From Syntrophomonas sp. UBA4922 (GTDB taxonomy: Bacteria; Bacillota; Syntrophomonadia; Syntrophomonadales; Syntrophomonadaceae), in the NCBI GenBank assembly GCA_002398825.1, contig DHBS01000035.1:1-14719 (forward strand): a DNA stretch of 14,719 nt. Reading direction: 5' to 3'. Shown one piece after another: positions 6,712 to 14,024 of the stretch (its first letter is position 1; every line of letters starts with the position of its first letter). The notes under the pieces are model-generated. The model saw nothing but the letters and a program-made list of their open reading frames with translations, made no database searches and had not been told where the DNA came from. A program made the position numbers and the translations under genes.

Positions 6712-9700
6712 TTAGCCCGCTTTACTGGGTACATCCTCCAAAGACAGAGTGTATACCCCGCTGATCCCTTTTTCAGCCATGGTTATCCCGTATATAGTAT
6801 TGCCACATTCAATGGTGGTCTGTCGATGGGTTACCACAATAAACTGGGTCTCCCGGCATATGCCCTGCAGGAAGCCGGTAAATCGTATCAGATTGGTTTC
6901 ATCCAGGGCGGCGTCGATTTCATCCAGTAAGCAGAATGGAATCGGTTTAAGGCGAATCAAAGCGAATAAAAAGGCGATACAGGTCAAGGCCCGCTCTCCG
7001 CCCGATAATAAATTCAGCGACTGAATCCGTTTGCCGGGTATTTTTACCTCAATGTCTACGCCTGCCTCCAGGCCGCTGGCTCCGGTTTCAACCATCAGGC
7101 GTCCCTCCCCGCCGTTGAACATCTCCGCAAAAGTCCGGGCAAAACTCTGGTTGGCCTGAGTCATGAACTTGTTGAAGTCGAGCGACATGAGACGTTCGGT
7201 TTCGGCCAGCAGATTCAACAGTGATGAGCGGGCCTCCCCCAGGTCGAGATATTGCTGTTCAATAAAGCCCAGTTTGCTCTCCAGAGCCTGGGATTCCTCA
7301 ATTGCTGAGATATCCACCATTCCCAGGGCTTCAAGGTTTTCTTTGAGAACTCCCAGCTCTTGCTTGATGCTGCGCAGCTCGGCTGCTCTCATCGCTTTAA
7401 GGTCGATTTCCGGAATCGGGGTTTCGCCCAGCTTTTCGCTCCACTGAAGATGCAGGCCCGAAAACTCGGTCTCCAGTCGGGCCAAATTGAGTTCCTGCTG
7501 GCGAATGACTTGTTCCAGCTTTTCAATTTCTGCCGATACCGGCCCCAGGCCGGCTTTGAGCTGGCCGACATCGGTTCTGCATTGGATTTCTCTGCTTTTC
7601 AAGACTTCCAGCTTCTCCCGCTTAGCTTCGGCCTCCAGCACCGCCTGGGATATTTCCTGTTCAAGGCTGCCGGTTCTGCGGGTTTCCGCCTCGGTATCGT
7701 TCTGCAACCGCTCCAGCAAGTCCTGGGCCTCCTGGCGGGACTGCCGATAAGAGCCCTGAACCGCTTCAAACTGCAGCAGGTTCTTATGCTGGTTGTCCAA
7801 CTCCCTCTTTTTCATGTGTAGTTGTTCATGATAGGATGAAGAACGCTCGCGCAACACCTCGAGATCCTGCCTTAGTCTGACCAAGGTCTCCTTCTGTTCT
7901 TCCAACTGGCTGGAATCAGCCTGCTGTTGCAGCTGTAAAGCCTGCCACTGTTGTTTCAAGCCGGTCACGTCCTGTTCTATTTGCAGCGATTGCTCATCTA
8001 TACTTGCTATATCACGGCTGGCTTCCTGGCGCTGTTGCTGAAATTTGTGCATATGGTCAGCCGCGGTTTTTATCTGGGTTTCAAGCCATTCCTTTTTGAG
8101 AGTATACTCAATATGCTGCTTTTTCAAGCCGGCGGTTTGCAGATCAACAGCCTCTAATTCGGAGCGGGCTGAAGCCAGTGCCTGCTTGAGTTGGTTCATC
8201 CCGGACTGCTGGGCCAGCAATTCGGCCTCCAGCCTGTTCTCTTCTGCCCGGCGCTGCAGACGGCTGGGGCCGCGGTCAGCTGCGGTTCCGCCGCTCATAG
8301 CCCCGCCGGGGTTGATGATATCCCCTTCCAGGGATACCAGTGTCCAGGGATAATTTATCTTTTTATAGGCCTGCATCCCGCTGTGCAGGTTTTCCACCAC
8401 CAACACCCTCCCTAGCAGATACTCCAGGACCACGCGGTACCTGGACAGACACTGCACCAGGCGGTCAGCGCTGCCCATCACCCCTTTAACGGCCAGGGAC
8501 TTTTTTACCACCTCTTCAGGCACCCTGCGCAATCGCAGGCTGTCCAGAGGCAGGCAGGTGACGCGGCCCGCGCGCCGGCTCTTGAGGCGCTCAATAACCA
8601 GGCGGGCGTCATGGCTGCTCTCCACTACTATGTTTTCCAGGCTTCTCCCCGCGGCGATGTCAATTGCGGTCTCCAGCCCCGGGGGCACTTCCAGGATTTC
8701 CCCCACTATCCCCAGAATCCCGCCCAGCTCCCCGTCATGGGCCCATTTCATCACGGCTTTTACCCCGGGTGCATAGCCGCTCAGGTTTTCGCGCATACTC
8801 CGCAGACTCTCCAAACGGGTGCCCTGCTGGTCGATTTGCTTTTGCTGCTGCTGAATCAGCCCTTCCGCTTCTGTCACTTTCCGCGCCGCTTCGGCTCTGG
8901 CTTCCCCGGCCAGCCCGATGGAGGCATGGAGATGCTCCAGCTGCTTTTCGATTTGCTCCATTTCCTCATGGTACCGGGCTTGTTCTTGGCCTGCCTCTTT
9001 CAGCTGGCGGTCAAGCTGTTCATACTGCGTCTCCAGTCTAAACCTGCGTTCGCGGCTTTTCAGCAAGCGCTCCTGTTGCTCCTGTATAGCGTTTTTGACT
9101 CTGGTCTCCCGCTGGGTATACGCGAATAAATGCGCTTTGTGTTCTTCAAAGAGCTTGGCTTTTAGGGCCAGGGACTGCTCCAGGTCGCAGGCATCCTTTT
9201 CTATCTGCACACACTGCTGTTCCAGCTCCTCACACAACAGCTGCTGCTGGTTATAATCCTCTCTGTTGATAAGCAGATCCTGGTCGATCTTGTTTAACTG
9301 GGCGGCATATTTGGCGGCATCAGCCAGGGCCGCCTTAAGTCTTTCCCGGTAATTGGCAATGCGTTCCTGGCTTAATTGCAAGGCTGAGCGCAGTTCGGCA
9401 ATATGGGCTTGAATATCATATAACTCTTGTGCGGCGTTTTGTTCTTCCAAACGCAGGCCTTCCAGTTCCAGCTCCCGTTCCTGCAATTGTTTGGCCTGTT
9501 CGAGCTGCTGCCGGTGCAGAGCTCTGAGGCTCTGTTTGCGTTCCGCAAGATCGGCCTGGCGAGTGCACTGATCTTTTTCCAGCCGGTTGAGCTCATATGC
9601 CATCAGGGTTTTTTCCAGGATATCGGCTTGTTCTTTGCAGCTCAAGTATTGCCTGGCCTTTTCCGCCTTTTGCTGCAGTTCCAGGCTGCGCTCCCGCATT

Positions 9701-10290
9701 TCCGCCAGCAGATCTGCCAAGCGGGTCAGGTCCTGAGCGGTATCCAGCAGGCGCCGGTTCACTTCTTCACGCTGCTGCCGGTATTTTATTATCCCCGAGG
9801 CTTCCTCCAGGATAAGGCGGCGCTCCAGGGCTTGTGCATTCAAAAGCTGATCCAGCTCACCCTGACTGATGATGGCATAGCCTTTCTTGCCCAAACCGGT
9901 GCCGGCAAACAGATCGTGCACATCCTTCATGCGCACCCGGGTACGATTGATGGTGAATTCGCTTTCTCCAGAGCGAAACAGCTTGCGGGCCAGGTTTATT
10001 TCCCCGTATTCCAGGGGCAAAAAGCCATCGCCATTGTCGATCAGCATCTCCACCGTGGCCATGCCGTGAGCCCGTTTGCTGTCGGTGCCGCAGAAGATGA
10101 TATCTTCCCCTTTGTGACCGCGCAGGTTGCGGATGTTATTCTCGCCCAGTACCCAGCGGACCGCATCTACCACATTGCTTTTGCCGCAGCCGTTCGGCCC
10201 CACTACAACATTGATCCCGGGCTCGAATTGGATTGTAGTGTATTCCGCAAAAGACTTAAAGCCTTTGATGTCCAGACGCTTTAAATACAC
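6712..10290 (-). CDS. smc: Chromosome segregation protein SMC
   Basis: A 1192-residue SMC ATPase, full length for bacterial SMC. It compacts and segregates chromosomes as a dimer with ScpA and ScpB. The N-terminal head has the Walker A GPNGCGKS (31-38). A long Gln/Glu/Lys/Leu-rich coiled coil spans about 165-500. The hinge (about 505-665) runs from GYAPGVKAV to NPGGAMSGG. The returning coil spans about 670-1020. The C-terminal head has the signature LSGGERALT (from 1095), Walker B FCLLDEIDA (D1123, E1124) and the D-loop AALDETN. The start is GTG (10288-10290), six bases after GGAGG (10297-10301), directly before the family's conserved YLKRLDIKGFKSFA. A 391-base non-coding stretch separates it from the radical SAM gene upstream, so smc may have its own promoter. 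Confidence 0.98.
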   Translation of the reverse strand: MYLKRLDIKGFKSFAEYTTIQFEPGINVVVGPNGCGKSNVVDAVRWVLGENNIRNLRGHKGEDIIFCGTDSKRAHGMATVEMLIDNGDGFLPLEYGEINLARKLFRSGESEFTINRTRVRMKDVHDLFAGTGLGKKGYAIISQGELDQLLNAQALERRLILEEASGIIKYRQQREEVNRRLLDTAQDLTRLADLLAEMRERSLELQQKAEKARQYLSCKEQADILEKTLMAYELNRLEKDQCTRQADLAERKQSLRALHRQQLEQAKQLQERELELEGLRLEEQNAAQELYDIQAHIAELRSALQLSQERIANYRERLKAALADAAKYAAQLNKIDQDLLINREDYNQQQLLCEELEQQCVQIEKDACDLEQSLALKAKLFEEHKAHLFAYTQRETRVKNAIQEQQERLLKSRERRFRLETQYEQLDRQLKEAGQEQARYHEEMEQIEKQLEHLHASIGLAGEARAEAARKVTEAEGLIQQQQKQIDQQGTRLESLRSMRENLSGYAPGVKAVMKWAHDGELGGILGIVGEILEVPPGLETAIDIAAGRSLENIVVESSHDARLVIERLKSRRAGRVTCLPLDSLRLRRVPEEVVKKSLAVKGVMGSADRLVQCLSRYRVVLEYLLGRVLVVENLHSGMQAYKKINYPWTLVSLEGDIINPGGAMSGGTAADRGPSRLQRRAEENRLEAELLAQQSGMNQLKQALASARSELEAVDLQTAGLKKQHIEYTLKKEWLETQIKTAADHMHKFQQQRQEASRDIASIDEQSLQIEQDVTGLKQQWQALQLQQQADSSQLEEQKETLVRLRQDLEVLRERSSSYHEQLHMKKRELDNQHKNLLQFEAVQGSYRQSRQEAQDLLERLQNDTEAETRRTGSLEQEISQAVLEAEAKREKLEVLKSREIQCRTDVGQLKAGLGPVSAEIEKLEQVIRQQELNLARLETEFSGLHLQWSEKLGETPIPEIDLKAMRAAELRSIKQELGVLKENLEALGMVDISAIEESQALESKLGFIEQQYLDLGEARSSLLNLLAETERLMSLDFNKFMTQANQSFARTFAEMFNGGEGRLMVETGASGLEAGVDIEVKIPGKRIQSLNLLSGGERALTCIAFLFALIRLKPIPFCLLDEIDAALDETNLIRFTGFLQGICRETQFIVVTHRQTTIECGNTIYGITMAEKGISGVYTLSLEDVPSKAG

Positions 10291-10529
10291 CCTGTTCCTC
10301 CATCATGTCAGGGCAACCTCTCAAAAAACATTCGATAAAATATTTTTAATCACCCTGAACGTATTGTTGAATTCACTTATATTGCTATTAAATCGGGCAT
10401 CCAGCTAAGCCCGGCCATCATTCCGGGACTTTAATCAAACCCAACTTCATATGGCGCGTTGGTAAGAATCGCCATACTGTTTTGCAGGCGGTCAGGATTT
10501 GCCCCCGTCAGCCCAAATTCTTTCCTGTG

Positions 10530-10543
10530 CTAGTATTTACTAG
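10530..10543. repeat. Perfect 14-bp palindrome, possible operator
   Basis: CTAGTA at 10530-10535 and TACTAG at 10538-10543 are exact inverted copies with a 2-base spacer. Short two-fold symmetric sites of this shape suit a dimeric DNA-binding protein, but I recognise no known operator. It lies about 240 bases upstream of smc, in the middle of the non-coding stretch. A site this short can occur by chance. Confidence 0.35.
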
Positions 10544-10638
10544 TTAAACAATTCAGGCCCAAAAACCTTCCCATTATCTTGGTAAAAGCAGTTATTGTTC
10601 TCAATTATGTCCGGGCATTAAACAAACCCGCCTACTCA

Positions 10639-10679
10639 GGGCTGTTTTTACCAGCCACAACCTGCCCGGCCTGCGGCTG
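10639..10679 (-). terminator. Hairpin cluster after the radical SAM gene, possible weak terminator
   Basis: Three alternating segments occur on the minus strand right after the stop codon: CAGCC (10675-10679), GGCTG (10652-10656) and CAGCC (10640-10644). The middle one can pair with either neighbour. The pairing of the second and third gives a 5-bp stem with loop GTAAAAA. What follows is only a broken T-tract (GGGTTTGTTTAA at about 10620-10631), so it is at best a weak terminator. Confidence 0.35.
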
Positions 10680-10681
10680 TT

Positions 10682-11785
10682 TCAGTCTTCGCCGGGCAGC
10701 AGGCCTCTATCTATCAAGCGGCGAATGAAATCCTCCCTCACCAGGGTTAGGATTCGGTTCTCACCGCTGTAGTACAGTCCGAGGCTATCAGGCGCGATAG
10801 CTTCAGATTTAATTACCTTCAGCAGCCCCGTCCCCAATTCCTCTTCCAAACGCAGAAAATTACGGCGGTGCTGTCCAATCAACCGGGAGACATCGGCGGG
10901 GTTTACCAGAAGGTTTACCGGCCGGTCCCGACCTGGCAGGGCCTGGGCATCCAGAAGCAGCTCCCGGGCTTGCATATAAAAGATATGCTGCTCCACTAAC
11001 TCTCCGAATGCAGGATGATACGGCCCGGCCAGCAAGGTCTCGGCAGATTGCAGTTCCTGGCTGGGTTGCAGACCCAGGCGGATCACCGGGATATGGTGGT
11101 ATTGAAACATGAGCAGCATTTCGGCGCAGACAGAGACAGCCTCAGGCAGGGAGAGCTCCTGATAGCTCCCCTCCCGCCATTGTCTGGCCAACTCGGTCCC
11201 GGCAATCACCAGGGTGGGATAAATTCTGACCATATCCGGCCGCAGTCCAATAATGACCCGGGTGGTAGCCAGGTCTTTAAGCCGGTTGTCCCCGGGCAGC
11301 CCCACCATCAATTGTATGCCCAGTTTAAATCCATACTCTTTTAATAAACGGCTGGCCTCAACGATTTGCAGAAGGGCCATCCCCCGCCCCGCGGCTGCCA
11401 GAACCTCGTCGTCGCACGACTGCACTCCCAGTTCTACGGTGTCTACCCCCCAGTATTTGAGCATTTTCAGAATATCCGGATCGATTCCATCTGGGCGGGT
11501 GGAAAGGCGCAGGCCGTGAATCAAACCTTTTATCAAATAAGGGGATACCTGTCTGAGGTAGGCTTCCTGCAGGGAAACATCCATCATGGTGAAACTGCCG
11601 CCGAAGAAAGCTATCTCGATCTCACTTCCGGGCGGAATGGTCGCCAGGTGCTGGTCAACCAATTCAGGGATGGCTGATGGGGAAAGGGGTTCTAACTGGG
11701 AGGCAATGTGCCGCTGGTTGCAAAATATGCATGTAAACGGGCACCCCACATGGGGGATAAAAATCGGAATATTGACATGCTTCAT
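10682..11785 (-). CDS. Elp3-like radical SAM protein of unknown function
   Basis: A 367-residue radical SAM enzyme. The iron-sulfur motif is C15-x3-C19-x2-C22 in GCPFTCIFCNQ. Further core motifs are FFGGSFT (60-66), STRPDGI (95-101), VELGVQS (117-123), LMVGLPG (159-165) and VRIYPTLVIAGTEL (186-199). These match the radical SAM half of Elp3, the tRNA-modifying elongator subunit, but the acetyltransferase domain is absent. The C-terminal 120 residues are a separate, smaller domain I cannot name. Similar Elp3-like proteins without the acetyltransferase occur between rnc and smc in many Clostridia, with no assigned substrate that I know. The ATG at 11783-11785 overlaps the rnc stop by four bases (ATGA), and the nearest GGAG is about 15 bases upstream, so translation probably depends on coupling to rnc. 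Confidence 0.85.
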   Translation of the reverse strand: MKHVNIPIFIPHVGCPFTCIFCNQRHIASQLEPLSPSAIPELVDQHLATIPPGSEIEIAFFGGSFTMMDVSLQEAYLRQVSPYLIKGLIHGLRLSTRPDGIDPDILKMLKYWGVDTVELGVQSCDDEVLAAAGRGMALLQIVEASRLLKEYGFKLGIQLMVGLPGDNRLKDLATTRVIIGLRPDMVRIYPTLVIAGTELARQWREGSYQELSLPEAVSVCAEMLLMFQYHHIPVIRLGLQPSQELQSAETLLAGPYHPAFGELVEQHIFYMQARELLLDAQALPGRDRPVNLLVNPADVSRLIGQHRRNFLRLEEELGTGLLKVIKSEAIAPDSLGLYYSGENRILTLVREDFIRRLIDRGLLPGED

Positions 11786-12510
11786 GGTTTGGGGGTTATC
11801 TCCAGTCCCAGGCTGAGCAGCAACTGGTGATTTTTCAGGACCTTTTCAGCAGCATTTTGCTCGGCTTCCTTTTTGCTCCGCCCCTGGCCGGCAGCCAGCA
11901 GCCGCTCCTTATAATACACCCCGGCTTCAAAAACTTTGGCATGAGCAGGACCGCATTCTTTAATGATCTGGTAGATCACATTCTGTTTGTTTTTACCCTG
12001 CACCAGCTCCTGCAAGCGGGATTTATAATCTTGATAATCGCCCTGGGCGGTGTCGTCAATGTGAACCTGCAGACGGTCCAGTACGAATCGGGTCGCGGCT
12101 TCATAGCCTTGATCAAGATATATAGCTCCTATTACCGCCTCGACTGCATCAGCCAGTATGGAGCGGCGCTTACGCCCCCCGGACATCTCCTCGCCCCGCC
12201 CTAATAGTAGATAATCTCCCAATCGCATTTGATTAGCCACGTTGAGCAGCGCTTTTTCACAGACCACCTTGGCCCGGATTTTGGTCAATTCACCTTCAGG
12301 CTTTTCATCAAAGTGATTGTACAAGTATTCGGCAATAATCATATTCAAGACCGCATCGCCCAGGAACTCCAGGCGTTGATTATTGCCGACACAGTTCTTT
12401 TCCTGGCTGAAGGACGGATGCGTCAAAGCCATGTCGATAAGCCCCAGATGATTAAAAATGAGCCGGTTGTCACGCATAAAGCGGGCAACCGCATCCCGCT
12501 GCTTAGCCAT
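11782..12510 (-). CDS. rnc: Ribonuclease III
   Basis: A 242-residue double-strand-specific endoribonuclease that processes rRNA precursors and structured mRNAs. The catalytic domain carries the signature QRLEFLGDAVL (45-55) with E48 and D52, then D121 and E124 in ILADAVEAVIGAIYLD. The C-terminal double-stranded-RNA-binding domain starts at DYKSRLQEL (161-169) and ends with GRSKKEAEQNAAEKVL (210-225). I start at ATG 12508-12510 (MAKQRD), which overlaps the acpP end by eight bases. The longer reading from 12609 would overlap acpP by 107 bases and add 33 unconserved residues. No strong Shine-Dalgarno precedes this start, so coupling to acpP translation is likely. The acpP-rnc order is common in Firmicutes and Proteobacteria. 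Confidence 0.95.
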   Translation of the reverse strand: MAKQRDAVARFMRDNRLIFNHLGLIDMALTHPSFSQEKNCVGNNQRLEFLGDAVLNMIIAEYLYNHFDEKPEGELTKIRAKVVCEKALLNVANQMRLGDYLLLGRGEEMSGGRKRRSILADAVEAVIGAIYLDQGYEAATRFVLDRLQVHIDDTAQGDYQDYKSRLQELVQGKNKQNVIYQIIKECGPAHAKVFEAGVYYKERLLAAGQGRSKKEAEQNAAEKVLKNHQLLLSLGLEITPKP

Positions 12511-12751
12511 TTTGAATCTTTTCCAGGTGGCGGTACAGGGCCGTGACCAGCGTCCCAAAGGTTGACAGGCTTTCCAGCCCTTCCTCAGGAAATTCCACAT
12601 CATAGGCATCTTCCAGAGCCATGATCATCTCCACAACATCGATGGAGTCGGCGTCCAGATCTTCCAGTTTGGTTTCCATGGCGATTTCCTGGGGGTTCAG
12701 GTCCAGCTGTTCCGCCAGTATCTTTCTGGCCAGCTCTATAAACTCCTGCAA
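12503..12751 (-). CDS. acpP: Acyl carrier protein
   Basis: An 82-residue acidic acyl carrier protein, the cytoplasmic carrier of growing fatty acids. The phosphopantetheine attachment serine is S36 in DLDADSIDVVE (31-41); Ile replaces the usual Leu after the Ser, a common variant. The start is TTG (12749-12751), supported by AAAGGAGGT seven bases upstream; no ATG is available in frame before the first helix. The stop overlaps rnc by eight bases. plsX lies 53 bases upstream, with none of the fabH, fabD, fabG genes that usually sit between plsX and acpP. Confidence 0.96.
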   Translation of the reverse strand: MQEFIELARKILAEQLDLNPQEIAMETKLEDLDADSIDVVEMIMALEDAYDVEFPEEGLESLSTFGTLVTALYRHLEKIQNG

Positions 12752-12758
12752 CTAGATT

Positions 12759-12767
12759 ACCTCCTTT
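12759..12767 (-). promoter_or_regulatory. Strong Shine-Dalgarno of acpP
   Basis: The minus strand reads AAAGGAGGT, near-perfect anti-16S complementarity, seven bases before the TTG at 12751-12749. It fixes this uncommon start codon and suggests high translation, as expected for an abundant carrier protein. Confidence 0.8.
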
Positions 12768-12804
12768 AACTACTGTAACCTGAGCAATACATTATGTATG
12801 GTCC

Positions 12805-13761
12805 TTAAATCAATGCTGCCAGGGCTTTTTCCTGCTGTTCCACAATACGGCTCACAATACATTGAGCGGCAATTTTCATACCGCTGCATATTGCCTGTTT
12901 TTTTGAACTGCCGTGACATACTATACTTATCCCTTTAACCCCCAGCAAAGGCGCTCCGCCTACCTGGCGATAATCGACCTTCTGGTAAATGCTGGGGAGT
13001 TTGCCCATTTCCTGAGCGGTATGCTGGGCCAGGAACAGAACCAGGCCCTCCATGGATTTCAACAGGATGTTGCCGGTGAAACCATCACAGACAATCACAT
13101 CACAATCGCCATTAAATAGGTCGCGACCCTCCACATTGCCGATAAAATTAAGTTTGGGCTGCTGGCGCAGCAAGCTGAAAGCTTCGACTGCGGCAGCATT
13201 GCCTTTCGTCTCCTCGGCGCCATTGTTGAGCAGGCCTACGCGGGGATTGGGGATGGCTTGAATTGCTGAAGCATAAGCGCTTCCCAGGGCTGCAAACTGC
13301 ACCAGTTGCGAAGGGCGGCAGTCCACGTTGGCCCCCACGTCGATGAGCAGTGATTGTGAACCGCGAATATTCGGTATCCCGCTGACTATCGGAGGACGTT
13401 CGATTCCTTCCATCCGCCCCAGGTTAAATAGAGCTGCGGCCATCTGTGCTCCGGTGCTGCCGCAGGACAATACCGCATCAGCCAGGCCCGCCTTGACCAG
13501 ACCGGTAGCAACCACAATGGAGGCGTCTTTCTTGCGCCGGATCGCGATGGCCGGAGATTCTTCCATGGTTATTATTTCGCTGGCATTGACCACCCTGAGC
13601 CTTTCAGTATCATACGATTGGCCTTTTAAGACCGGCGCGATCTCTTCCGCCAAACCTACCAGGATAATGGAGGCATCGGTTTCTTTCAGCCAGCTCAGGA
13701 CGCCTGCGATAACCTCGCCTGGGCCATAATCGCCTCCCATTACGTCAACTGCGATCTTCAT
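12805..13761 (-). CDS. plsX: Phosphate acyltransferase PlsX
   Basis: A 318-residue enzyme that converts acyl-ACP and phosphate to acyl-phosphate, the donor for PlsY in phosphatidic acid synthesis. It is soluble and peripherally membrane-associated. Motifs are AVDVMGGDYGP (4-14), SCGSTGAQMA (99-108), LLNNGAEETKGN (177-188), GNVEGRD (208-214), DVIVCDGFTGN (221-231), VGGAPLLGVKG (267-277) and HGSS (283-286). Length is normal. I start at ATG 13759-13761, six bases after GAGGAGG. The upstream in-frame ATG (13774-13776) lies at the edge of that Shine-Dalgarno and cannot use it. Its neighbour acpP supplies the acyl-ACP substrate carrier. The rpmF-plsX order is widely conserved. Confidence 0.96.
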   Translation of the reverse strand: MKIAVDVMGGDYGPGEVIAGVLSWLKETDASIILVGLAEEIAPVLKGQSYDTERLRVVNASEIITMEESPAIAIRRKKDASIVVATGLVKAGLADAVLSCGSTGAQMAAALFNLGRMEGIERPPIVSGIPNIRGSQSLLIDVGANVDCRPSQLVQFAALGSAYASAIQAIPNPRVGLLNNGAEETKGNAAAVEAFSLLRQQPKLNFIGNVEGRDLFNGDCDVIVCDGFTGNILLKSMEGLVLFLAQHTAQEMGKLPSIYQKVDYRQVGGAPLLGVKGISIVCHGSSKKQAICSGMKIAAQCIVSRIVEQQEKALAALI

Positions 13762-13767
13762 GGTCTT

Positions 13768-13774
13768 CCTCCTC
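13768..13774 (-). promoter_or_regulatory. Shine-Dalgarno that decides the plsX start
   Basis: The minus strand reads GAGGAGG, six bases before ATG 13761-13759. The alternative ATG five codons upstream overlaps the first base of this site, so the shorter plsX is the translated form. Confidence 0.8.
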
Positions 13775-13790
13775 ATTTCAGCAAGAAATA

Positions 13791-13838
13791 CAAAAAGTAA
13801 GCTATGGGCCTGAAAGTGCGCCGATACCTTACCTTTTG
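13791..13838 (-). promoter_or_regulatory. Long imperfect hairpin between rpmF and plsX
   Basis: On the minus strand, arms CAAAAGGTAAGGTATCGGC (13838-13820) and GCCCATAGCTTACTTTTTG (13809-13791) pair over 19 positions with one G-U wobble and two internal mismatches (G opposite G, C opposite C), around a 10-base loop. It starts 15 bases after the rpmF stop and ends 17 bases before the plsX Shine-Dalgarno. It lacks a clean T-tract beyond the stem, so it does not look like a strong terminator. It could be a processing site, a stability element or a partial attenuator. Confidence 0.5.
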
Positions 13839-13853
13839 ATCAACCTGTATATC

Positions 13854-14024
13854 TTACATCACGTTTTTACCTTTATAAAATCCGCAATTCAAGCAGGCCC
13901 GATGTGATAATTTCAACTCCTTGCACTGAGGACATTCAACCAACCCTGGTTTGTCCAGCTTGCGCCATTCGGCACGCCTCATATTCTTTCTTGAATGCGA
14001 ATGTCTCCTCTTAGGAACGCCCAA
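13854..14024 (-). CDS. rpmF: Large ribosomal subunit protein bL32, zinc-binding form
   Basis: A 56-residue protein reading MGVPKRRHSHSRKNMRRAEW at its start, the signature of L32. It has two zinc-ligand pairs, C31-x2-C34 (CPQC) and C44-x2-C47 (CLNC), so it is the C-plus, zinc-containing paralogue type. It ends with GFYKGKNVM. The start is TTG (14022-14024), six bases after AAGGAGGGG (14031-14039). Both the start and this site lie inside the end of yceD, and the two genes overlap by 14 bases in different frames. The DUF177-rpmF-plsX order is conserved across bacteria. Confidence 0.95.
   Translation of the reverse strand: MGVPKRRHSHSRKNMRRAEWRKLDKPGLVECPQCKELKLSHRACLNCGFYKGKNVM

Larger units (their letters stand above)
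10291..10681. other. 391-base non-coding stretch: smc leader and radical SAM gene 3' end
   Basis: I see no convincing gene here on either strand and no tRNA. It is more AT-rich than its flanks, especially 10320-10400. It holds several short inverted repeats: CGGGC/GCCCG at 10394-10398 and 10409-10413; CCCGG/CCGGG at 10410-10414 and 10423-10427; CCAAC/GTTGG at 10441-10445 and 10458-10462; a perfect palindrome at 10530-10543; and a hairpin set at 10639-10679. A possible minus-strand -10 element TATAAG (10376-10381) lacks a good -35, so I do not call a promoter. It probably contains the end of one transcript and the start of smc transcription, which is an inference. Confidence 0.5.

Noticed and set aside
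9427..10284. 285-residue open frame on the plus strand inside smc
   Set aside because: It is antisense to the highly conserved N-terminal part of smc, lacks a plausible ribosome binding site and has Phe/Leu/Gln-rich composition typical of the reverse complement of a coiled-coil gene.
12511..12609. 33-residue N-terminal extension of RNase III
   Set aside because: It lies wholly inside acpP, is unlike RNase III N-termini, and the ATG at 12508-12510 gives the normal length.
12787..12799. ATACAT-T-ATGTAT palindrome between acpP and plsX
   Set aside because: A short AT-rich palindrome, easily due to chance, with no T-tract and no known operator match.
13762..13776. Upstream ATG for plsX
   Set aside because: It overlaps the Shine-Dalgarno GAGGAGG that serves the ATG at 13759-13761.
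13762..13853. FapR operator upstream of plsX
   Set aside because: Many Firmicutes control plsX through FapR, but I find nothing resembling the known TTAGTACCT-type palindrome; the inverted repeat here has different bases.
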